64,000 bases of DNA, taken from Trichobilharzia szidati (lineage: Eukaryota; Platyhelminthes; Trematoda; Strigeidida; Schistosomatidae). The position numbers and the translations under genes were made by a program. Positions 47,301 through 59,300 of the stretch are shown one piece after another. Numbering within the stretch: the first letter of the stretch is position 1; the number at the start of each line of letters is the position of its first letter. The stretch spans positions 32,002,804 through 32,066,803 of the forward strand of contig OX235277.1 in NCBI GenBank assembly GCA_944472155.2, given 5' to 3'. The notes below the pieces were generated by a model that worked only from the letters and a program-made list of their open reading frames with translations, was not told the DNA's origin and ran no database searches.

Positions 47301-50300
47301 GGCGGGAAACCGTTTTCCATCACGGTGTTTCGGTTTTTCGAGTGCTGATTTGCAGGGATTTAATTGCTTTTAAGTCCACTAAGTCTGGTGTTTGGACAGA
47401 TACGCAGCGATAATATAAGCTAGCTGTAGCGCTATATCACGAATTAGCAGAAGTTAAAGTTGATGGGTCATTGGATTTCCTTCCAGTAGCGGGATGGTAT
47501 ACGAGTTCATCTGGTAACCTGAAGACTCAGGGTTCGACCCCTGGTGGGGTGTGTCATAGGTGAATACCGCTAAACAGTTCCAAACAAAAAGAAATAGCTG
47601 TTCAGTATTTCGTAGTTCTCAGTGTTTCTCTGACTGAAGACAATTCGGTACCAAAATTCATTGTTGACATTACACAACAGCAACCACATAAATATTCATA
47701 CAGTTGGCAATAAACTATATCTTTTAATTGAGGGTCTTAATGATGTAAGGATGCTTTCTTCTGAAGGGAAATTGAGAGCGCCTGTGTTCTGCTCAGTGAC
47801 TGAGAATCGAATGTTTGAACAAAGTGGATTGTCAACAAAGCTCCATTAGGATGCAGAAAACGTTCCCTCTTCTAGGAGTCAAGCTTCATCACCCACACAT
47901 CTATACATGACTGTCAATTGTCATTGATTTCTCGCCTTTCAGTCTAGACTAAAACTATTGCATAGCATATTGGGTGGAGATTTTTTTATATGAGCCACAC
48001 TTGTGTGAAGGCTGAAAAAAGTCAAGGAGAATGAGAAACGGGGCTAACTATAAAACAGTCATCATATCTGTTAATGAGGTAAGAAATCGTTTATACTACG
48101 GGGAAAATATTCATGCATCTGATAACAACCACAACGCGAAGCACTTATGAAAATCGAAAAGATTTTTATCGTCAACAGCACAGGCGCACCACCGGTTGTT
48201 TTTCTCCTCGATTTTCGCGTTAAAATTCCATGACAAAAGAATCCTCACTTATTTGTACAAAAAGTTTATATAAACACTAGTACTAATAATAAGACTTACC
48301 CCCTTAAATTTGATTTTGAACTGCAAAAACAAATGAAAAACATGAATAAAGCAGTAAACGGGGGAAATTTGTTTTTGAGAAAACGGGTTGTACAGATTCA
48401 GAAACAAACAAGGCTATACTTCAACTTTGTTTTAAAATTTATTGAATGACTATATTTTTTATCAATCAGACACTAAACTGAAAATAGAAATTTCAAAGAT
48501 GTATAAGCAGTTACTACGTAATGACCAAAAAATGGTAACGACTGACACTTCCTCAATGGAATATAATGTTGCTCCAACAAACACATTTGTGCAAATGCAC
48601 TCAGAAGTGACGTTAAAACCTCCATCAAGTCATAAAAGAATAAGCGTTCAACAAAGAGTTATTCTGTTCAACGATGTCATTCGCAAGCTGTACAATCGCA
48701 TGCATATTTAGCAAATTTTCCTAGCAATGAAAGAAATACTTCCAAAGATGTCTCATTACAGTTGTAAGTGTTTGACAACAATCATGTAATACGAAAACCG
48801 TGAATTGGAAACTAGGATATTAGAAACTAAAATTAAATTAAACAAGTAAATTGAATGATGCAACACAGTTGAGAGGATTGAGCAGAGTTCAACCAAAACT
48901 GAAAGAAGTTCATGTTCAGATTAGCGTGATGAGGAGTTGGAAAATGACAACATTCAGGAAAAATTAAAACTAATGAAAATTACGCAAGTGGTGGGATAAA
49001 TTAGATCCATTGTACGTCTAGTGACTGATTCAGATTATATGACAATGGAACATTGAAAAGACCCATCTACAGAAACGCGATATAAAACGGACAACTCACA
49101 AACTTCGACAGTTAAGTGCCTTTACACAAAAAACGAAACTTGATTCGCTCAATGAGCCACAGAATCCACAACATTTGTAGCTCTGCTATCAGAGAAGGAG
49201 ACGAACAGTCTGAAAAACGATTCTCATTGAAAAAAGATACCCTGAACACACTGTCACAAAGTTCATGAAGCCTACAATGCCAAAACTACACACAATTTCT
49301 GTTCCTAAAAGCTTATCTAAGTCTGCAATTCAATGGAGACTTATAGGCAAAAATACTAAAGAGCCGCCTGTCGTATTCATTGAGAAAAACCTCCGCAGCT
49401 GAATATCGACTTACTTTCTTTACAAAACCAATGATTCGTATGAATGCACAAAACAAGTAACAAATACTGGCCTCAACCAATGTGTGTCTATCAATTCACC
49501 TGCACCTGCACAGCTAGATATGCCGGGCGTATTCAGTGTTTGCTACCTAAGTGTATCGTCGAACATTTACCCTCATGATTTCAATAAGAAAAAAGATCCC
49601 TCCTGCAGCTGTTATTCTAGAACACCTGATCGACACCGGACACCGAACGAACAAGCAAATCAACTTCAGAGTCATCTACAGAGCATGAAGAAATTTCGCT
49701 AAGTGAGTATGAAACGAACTTCTTTCAACCGCAGAAATTACGACAGTTCACATGTAAAATTCTCAATCGTGCGTACAGAAGGAGTTTGTTCAGTCACTGA
49801 AACTACGATGGACTTAATTTGTCTTAACACTTGATATATGATTTTTATTAGTCCTAATTTCTTAATTTTACTGTTTCCACCCTCCGCCCACTATCACATT
49901 TCTACTCGTAATATAACACTTACTTTAACTTGACTCTCTTTCGATTTTAGTCGAACTCTGCTCAATCCTCTCAACTGTGTTGCATCATTCAATTTACTTG
50001 TTTAATTTAATTTTAGTTTCTAATATCCTAGTTTCCAATTCACGGTTTTCGTATTACATGATTGTTGTCAAACACTTACAACTGTAATGAGACATCTTTG
50101 GAAGTATTTCTTTCATTGCTAGGAAAATTTGCTAAATATGCATGCGATTGTACAGCTTGAGAACGCTATTGCTGGACACCTCTGTTCTCTCGTATAACAA
50201 AAACTAATTGATGATGGTGAGACTATGGGAGATAGTTTTGAATCGGAAGACTACTCCTAGTAATGTAATGGGTAATGATTGGAATTGAAATAGAAGTCTG

Positions 50301-53300
50301 TGCCACTAAAGAATTAGAACCAACAGTTATGGGTCAGGAACTGAACCCAGAACTTAGGAAAACGACCTGTCGTAGATAACAGTTTTTGATTTAAATTTAG
50401 ATATCTCTAATAAAAAGGAGGAAACTTTCAAACAGATTTACGATCTTATTTCTTAACTTACACTAACTCGCACAAATGCAGGTTATCAACTTTTCTTCAC
50501 TCATATGCGATTGCCAGTTAACATATAACGCATGTTAAGGATACTGCCACTACCCCCTTATTTATTTCTACAAGTACGAGGAATCCATAAACAAAGCCAG
50601 TACATTAGCAATGCCAGGTCAGTTCAATTCAAAGAATCTAGTATCGAGTTAATGGAAGTCAACACATTAGACAATTTATTGTAAAAATATTCACTATAAT
50701 AACTACACACCAAAGTGGATAATAGCGCCCTGGAATTAGAGATAGTCAGTCAGTGATGTATTCCAGAAGAAGAAAAATACCTATTCTGCATTCTATCACG
50801 TAGCAATGAATATTAGCATCTCTCATTTTGAACAAAGCGCAATCGAGATTCCAGCAGTGTCTTAAGAACGAACTCTTGACTCAAATGACCGGATGATTGG
50901 GTAGTTTCTTACTAGTTAGCATTGATCCAGCTACCGAACGACTTCGTAATTATTTATTACCAAATGATCACATGAATTAATCAAAAGCAAACAAATTATT
51001 CAAACTACAAAAATTAATGTAAACAAAACACGTAGTTCAGCGAAGAGTCTCTTTTCGGCGAAATCATTTTCTTAGCTGTACAGTCGCAAATAGATATGAG
51101 TTATTTTGTATGCATGTGTACATTAAGTTTGTCTAACAAAAATACAATTAGTTGTTAGTTATTTTTATTAGACAGGTGAAAATTAGTAAGTTTTGGGTAG
51201 AGTTAAGTAATACAAAAATGGTCAAGAAAATTGGGTGTGAATGAAATTAGTGTTTCTCTAATGGCTTATAATTCAAGAAAAAAATCTTCGCGTTCGCCTC
51301 AGCAAGCTTGATGGACAAAAAACTTGTTCAGTCCTTTTACCATCGAACGGTCCTTGCTTCTCTTCAAATCACGGAATATACACATTGCATCATAGGAATT
51401 ATTAAGAAGTCAGTTGCAGCGAAGAAAATTTTCTTTCCGACGAAGTCATCATCTAGGCTGTACATTCGTGTATTTATAACAAATGGATGGGAAAGTTCCA
51501 GAATAATTCCCGGTTAAGGGTCAAATTAATAAAATTACAATTAGGAATTAAAATGCCATAATAAACAGGAGGACGGATAAAACTGAAACAAAGTAGCATT
51601 ATAATACCTAAGAAGATTGACATTGTGCAATTGGGGGTTAGAAATGTAGAAATAACAAAATAGACAGGATGTTTCGATAAAAAACTAATGTGATGAATAA
51701 TTGTTTATGCAATCAGGGATTAAATATGTAGAAATAGTAAAATGACAAAATAAACAGGAAGTTCGGATATGAAAATATGGTAGTGTAAATAGGGGTTGAG
51801 AAAAAATAACATGAATAAACAGGAAGTTAAGATAAGAAAGATGATGAGATCGTCATTAATAAAAAATTTACCTGTTTATGATGGCCATGGCAGGGACAGG
51901 GGTTGGACGTATTTCTTTTGGATACAAAGAGTGGGTTTGAGCTTTTGAATAGCTAGTGCCTCGGCTGTGCGCAGATGCCTCAATTTCACTTTGTTTGATA
52001 AGTTTGATCAAATCTTGTGTAATTCTTGCTTATAATTCTTGTATTCACATTTAGAACTCTTACGTAATTCTGTATTCTCTACTTTGTTCCTATGTGTATG
52101 CTGAGTACAACTCAATCATCAAACTATTCATATTATTACGTAACTGTATCTTGACAACTGTTTGTGACAACTCATCACCTTTGTTACTACACTAGTTTCA
52201 TTAACACCCAATTTTCTTGACCATTTCTGTATTACGTAACTCTACCCAAAACTTACTAATTTTCACCTGTCTAATAAAAATAACTAACAACCAATTGTAT
52301 TTTTGTTAGACAAACTTAATGTACACATGCATACAAAATAACTCATATCTATTTGCGATTGTACAGCTAAGAAAATGATTTCGCCGAAAAGAGACTCTTC
52401 GCTGAACTACAAGAATTAAATCACACCATGACTTAATGTCAGTTAGGTGAGACTTCAACCTGGAACTACAGATGAAGTGAACTTCAGTGAATATCTACTT
52501 GAAGTTACGAATGACCTTCTGTATGATTAAGGTTCATAGGATGAAATTCATTTAGACAGTTGGCGTAATTACAGTTCACAAACATACAAGCAAATCAGTT
52601 AGACTAGCTTAAGGGCAATGTGCGATAGCTGTAGTGAAATAATAGCCTGATCAGCATCTAAGTCTAATAGTTTAGACAGTGCAGTGTTCACTTAGCGTAC
52701 CCAGAGGCTACACAATAGAATGCTAGAGCCAACGACTTGCCCAGGTCTTCACCATTTCCCTTTTAATTATAATTCAACATTAAAACCAATAAACAATTTA
52801 AAATTCAAAAGATTTAAAATAAAAGAAAAAGAAAGATCTACTTACCCTCCATCAAGATTTTGAAAGTATGGATCTTTGCCGGCAGCCTTTTTAGCTACTG
52901 CTTCAGCCAAATTCAAAGTACTATGTGATATTTTACTCTTAACTTTCCTTAATAAACCTCTATGTTTACCACCTATGAGAGAAAGAGGGAGAGGAGTAAG
53001 ATAAAAACAGAAAAGGAATTATAAACAAATAATAATAATACAATGAACTTTAAGGCTTATCTCACATGTTCTACTAAGCAAAATAATAAGAGACATGAGA
53101 TAAAAAATAGGATAGAAGAAATAAGAAATGGAACCTTTCTTACTCAACCAATCAGATATAAAGATGACACAAAAACGATCAAAATTTGGTGAACTCAAAT
53201 GATATACTTAAACATTTCCATTTTGAAAAATGAAAATCTCAAAAATACCATCTATGGATGAGATAACTTGGTGTCCAAGAGTTAGTTTGCAAGGGTTTGA

Positions 53301-56300
53301 TGCTTGCTAGTGCAGGACGAAGTTGCCTGGAGTTCTAGTGAGAAGTTGTGACCACTGGGGTATACATCCAGTAGGCAGTGAGGACAGACACTCACCGATG
53401 ACATTGGCTGGTGGTTGCGGTAAAATCAGGAAAGGAGTTCTAAAAGAGATACAATTATATTATACATGGTTAATTCTAATGAGGTCACTTCATATCAAAG
53501 CCTGAGCTAAAGCTGTCTTCTGGAAGGACAACAAAAGCTTCGCAATCAAATCGACTACCTTAGAGAACACAAGCAAATAAAAATCATTCCCTTGAGCTAC
53601 AAATCTCTATTATATGGTAATAAATATTCCTTGAGTTCTGAGTGGCGAATAGGGCTTCAAGCATTCAAGTTTCAGTAGCAGTGATATTGATAGCTTTATA
53701 TCTAACCTTCCGAGTTTTAAAACTTACTACAGGCTAGAAATAAGCGACAGTAGGTAATTGAACCCAGACCAAGCGCGTGGTTGGCAAGCGTTTTTACCAA
53801 TGACATTACCGATGCAGAAAACCAGAAAGCACACTGGACAGCTGTTTCATCCTATTTTAGGAATTTTCACCAAGAATTGAAACCAGGACCTGCGGGTTAA
53901 GAAGCCAGCTGGTTGATCATTCGGACACTTAAACTATATGTACACAGTTTCATGGTAAGTGCAACCAACGTTGAATTTTGTGTATACTGACGTAATCACG
54001 AATTCCGACGTTAAATGATGACGACAATACACCATTATTATCATGACAATGAAATTAACTGGTAATTGATTGATTGATTCATTAAAATATAAAACAATTA
54101 AGTACGCGAGAGAAAGAAAAACCGGTTACATACAAATACGCATACACACACACACAGTGCAACGTTTTTGAAAATGTGTAAACAAGATCAAGTAATACAC
54201 TAAACTCACATGGAAAAGTAATTATTGAATTGAATGTGCATAAAACACCTCTCTCTTATTTCCCATAAATTCATCCGCGTAGATGGTGATTTAGTCATGA
54301 GTGAAAATTAATGTGAAGGAGCCATTGAGTTTTGCACCTTTCACAAGCATCCACTCAAATGGTAAAAAGAATTAGGAACCAGGGTTCGTCCTATTACTAT
54401 TCATCATATATATAGGAAAGGGAATCTAGTGAACCATAATTTACAACTTCTATCATCCGATGTTACCCCCAAACAAGCCAATCGGTTCCAATTTCAAGTC
54501 CCAGCCAACTCTAGCATAGCCAACTAACTAATTGGGTGGTATCTTCAGTTCTCACACACAATAAATGTTAGCTCATAATCCAATTTCGGATAACTAACCC
54601 CTAAATACACTAACCGTTACCGTCAAACTGCACTTATAGACCCCACACCAATGATTACTTCATATTACAAGTTGGAGGGAATTCAAGGAATACTGAGTTG
54701 TACCGACCCAGAAAAGAGAACTTTAGAAACACTATTTAGTGAACTGGCAGAATTTGAAGGATGATAAATAACTGGGCGCCAACTTCACAACTAAGTACTA
54801 ACGTATTCCTACTGTTAACTGTCAGGAGAGAAATGCTAAAATGTCTTGAAATAGGAAGATGAAATGATTATCGAATAGCCCTTGATTACTTTTTTAAAAA
54901 CATAACAGGAAAAGAACTTTTATCAAAGTAGGAGAAAGAGAATAAACAATACACAAGAACAAAGCGCTCCCCCTATAAATCTTTCCGAATATATATACCA
55001 CCACCTATCATCCAGGTCTAAGTAGTATATAAAAAGTAGTGATGTCAAAAACACAGTAAATTCATACGTCTTCTTTCTAGCTTTATTACAACATCTGTTC
55101 TGTTTTGTTTTATTTGAAAGAATGCCTTATCATGAATTTGAGTATGTGTGTGTATATGTGAATGTGTCAGTAAACTCCATTCAACATACTTTTAGGATTC
55201 AAACCGATTCCAATTAGATATGAGATGACATTATTCTGATAGTGTTTTATTTATAACAGAACTCCTTATCAGAAATTTATACATAAATATTGTTTAGAAT
55301 TCATCATAAAGTTGTATGCCAAAAATTCTATTAAAAGTCAACAAACTGCGTAGAGTCCCATGCAAACTGTTAATGCCCCGCATAATTCATTTGTGACAGG
55401 TTTGCGAAAAACACAATGAACTGTCTTCCATTTACATTAAGAATCAACAATTTTACAATTCCAGGCTATAGATCATTCTGATGACTAGGAGCATGGGTTA
55501 CAAATAATCAACAGCCACGTGGATTGCCATATAGTTGGCAATAAACCACATCTACTGCGTGACAGCCAGTTGAAGTAGGTTTGTAACCCATGACCCAATG
55601 GTCGGAAGTTAAGTTGCCCTGACCACCAATGAACACCTCAGCATCACAGGTACATGGGTAGATATCGTTAATGTCCCAAACCAGAATACAAATTGCATTC
55701 TAGTATTCCTTGGCTTCCAATGGCTCCCATGCTAACATTCATCTATACAACTAACAGTCGGACTAACGGAATTAAAATTAGCCAAGATATGACCATAATG
55801 TACCGGGATAATTATTGAAACTGAGTTAAACTCGAAATTGTAGTAGGGTTTCTACATATATATATTCCGATCAAATGACTGTGTTTCCAGTTTATTTCAT
55901 TTCGGAAATGTAAGGGTCACCCAAGAGAAAGAGAGAGTTTTATTCAGTTATCACGCAGAGTGATTCTTTATTTTTTAAACTGCTACCTGATGCCTTACTA
56001 AGTGTTTTTTTGCATTTCCGTTATAATCATTCAACAGCTACTCAATGCTTCCTGATCTTAAACTGATGTTGGTTCGTGATGAAACGTAACAAGTGAAATT
56101 AAGAGACAATAGTTACCACAAAAAAACAACCCCAGATACTTGATTAAAAACTTTTGTTCGATAAAATATCAGATATAGCGGAAAATATAATTTCCAGTGA
56201 TATTTTCAGTTCACGTCATTTCTGTGTGCGTGTGATTACATTTTTGACTAATGGTGCTTAAAACTGAAGAAAATATCAGCTGATATTGTAATGCTTTTTT

Positions 56301-59300
56301 CTATTGTCAGTTAAAATTAGAATAATACAAACAGAAAGAATAGCTACAAATCTCAATAATATTGTGTAAAAATTTAATTTAATACATATTTCTTTCATTT
56401 AAAGTTATTAGAATGAAACATGAAAAACTTGGTAGTTGTACACAACGAATATAAATAGGACATTCATATTGTACGATGAAGTTTAACGAAAATTTTGTTT
56501 CAGAGTATAAGTGCATAAAATATTCTCAATTAATGCCACGATTACACAGTGACTCTATACTGTCATCCAAACATTTTGATCTATTCAACATCATATGGAT
56601 AGTGTCAAGAATAACGAACAGCAGAACTGCACTATATATATATATACTACTACTACTACCACTACTACTACTACTAAACGACAGTTGTGGTTGTGAAAAC
56701 CACTCAGTTACTCACACTAGTGAGTAGGAAGGATTTGTAAGAGTTATTTTTATACATTGAAGTATAATATACAATTCTTTTGCTCATTTTGGACTTTCAT
56801 CTACCGATGTCCAACACACACGCTTTCTTCCCTAATTTCAGTCTTTTAAAAAGTTTTTATAGAAGGCAGTACATCAAGTACTATAAATTTCTGCCATGAA
56901 AACAAAAAATAACCTGCTAAGTAAAAGTAAAAAAACTACTCAGTAGTTGAAACACTATAAAATCCTTTAAAATTGACTTGTGAAGACAGAAGAGACATCA
57001 AAAATACTTTCTCATTGTTCTATAAGATAAAATTAACATTGACATTCCATTAAAAAGATGAACTATTTAATGCGTTCTATATATTTACTACATACGCACA
57101 TAATGTTTGTATTAGAGATGAACACAATAATACAAGGTCAAGCTAAATTAAAGCTGTTAAAAAATTCTATTAAGTCCATATTTGAAAGAAAATACAAAAA
57201 TGAATACTGCAAGAGTGTATAAAATTAAATAAAACATTACAAACAGACCCTTCCATAAACTCCATTATAGATAAGATTTTATTTTGATAAGTCACAGTGT
57301 TGTACAGTAATATTGACTGATGACGTTTCGAGGACAAACTATTGCTCATAAACATATGAAGTCACTCACACAGCACTATGTGACTTATCAAAATAAAATC
57401 TTATCTATAATGGAGTTATACTCTACCACAGTGCCCAAGTTTTATACTTATATCAACCTTCCATAAACTCTACGTTTTCAAGTTTTGGTTTGTAGAGATT
57501 TGCTTGGCTACAGATTATGTTACAGGCTAAAATCATTTAGAGAACCAATAAAAACCAGCATGGAGTAATGCACAGTTGTCTCGTTTTAGTTTGAGATCCT
57601 TCGTCAGTACTCATCCACCAGGGTTACAAATCCAGGACCTTCCGGTTACAAGAAGAACTCTTAGACCCTTCAACCACTGAAAGCCAAATCCAATGACCCA
57701 TGAAATACAAACTTCCACCAATTCGCTAAGATCTTGGGTTCAAATTCCAGTGGGTGTGTACTACTGAAGAGTCTCGAACTAGGAAGAAATAACTGTCCAA
57801 CTTATATTTTGTAAAACTGTTGGAGTGTCAAAAGAAGCTATTTCGGGTAATCGAATGAGATCATAGATACAAGAAGTAACTTTAGATCTTTTCTTGAGTC
57901 TGTACACATGATGAATGTTTTAGGATACTCCCTTCACACACACACAAAGTCGCTCACTCAGAAAGAATACAAACTGGAAGTTTTTTCAACTCCAGTATTT
58001 TGGAACTCAATTACTGGGACAGACTTTTTATGTCCCAGAATACAAGTAACACAATAGTTATATGAAGACTGGTGATACCAGATTGAAGTGGGTGAAGCGG
58101 CACTGGCTGAAAGTCGATCGGTTAAACAAATGAGTCACGTCTCCAAGGGATTTTAGTTTGCAAGACGGCTTATGACCAGTTCAGTAAAGCGGAAAAAGCA
58201 AAACAACTGTCAATAATAAACAGGTTAAAATAAATGAAAAATATACAACATTATTTTTACTTGATTTAGTACTGCTTGCCAATGATCCACCTAATTCAGA
58301 TTGAGCATATGGACTGTTAGCATTGGATTGATACATTGGTGGTAATCCCGTTGGTCCGCCAAATTCACTTGCAGTACCATCATTTTCAAATGGATTATAT
58401 GACATACCAGGCACTTGAAGTGTGGAACCACTGAATTCACTTGCTGCATAACCATTATTAAGATTACTTTTCGACTTGTGTCTAGACCTAATAATAATAA
58501 TAGCAGAAAAAATGGAGATAAATTGGACATAAACGTTAAGGAAACATCTAAATGAAACTATACACCAGACTGCTGAGTAGAACTTGAATAGGTAATGACA
58601 GGTCGGGCATAGGTTAGAGGGTGACATAGGGAAAATCATGTGACAAGGAAGAAAAGAAAGCTTCTAAGCAGTCATAGAGTCAAGTGAAGGTGGCTACAAG
58701 CAACAGATGTCCTAGAAAAACCCAATGGTCCATTCGGAACTCAAACAACTATAATAGAAATGATTGATTTTGAGCTATATCTCCAACTACTGTTACTCAC
58801 CTTAACGTCAGAGACAGACAATCAAAACATTCGTACACAACTCAGTAAAAGGTTAGTGACTTCCTGTTTTAATGGTGTCATATCTTGAACATATTTTGAT
58901 ATTTTCCAAAATATCCCCAATTGAGGAGGATAGAAAATATATACATATACCTTAGTCGATGGAAATTTATACCTTCATCGACTAACTGAACTTGAAACAG
59001 AAAGAGCATTAGTGACCACAAAGTCCAGGGAGCAACTATTCGAGGCCAGTTACACATAACCTGCTTAGAGTGGTTTTTGGAGTAGTGTCCTTACAAAGAC
59101 CTTAAATCTGGTTATGGGCAATCACAAGGTGAGCCAGGATGCACAATTTTTGCGGTGGACTTTTCCGACAATCACATCGCCGGTTTCCCAGAGCGAGAAA
59201 GTGGTATAGTTGACCTACTGGTCCTCTAAGGTAAAAAAAAATTGCTGTTGCTGCACCACGACGTTTTCCTCAGACCCTGAACATGTGTAAACGAACTAAA

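Noticed and set aside
48442..48711. 89-codon plus ORF MNDYIFYQSDTKLKIE...
   Set aside because: It runs into the left PLE arm, has no splice sites or recognised family, and is opposite to the host gene; probably chance or an old repeat.
58490..58639. ORF extension upstream of exon C starting MIFPMSPSN
   Set aside because: A consensus acceptor at 58488 and phase continuity with exon B show that it is intron sequence.
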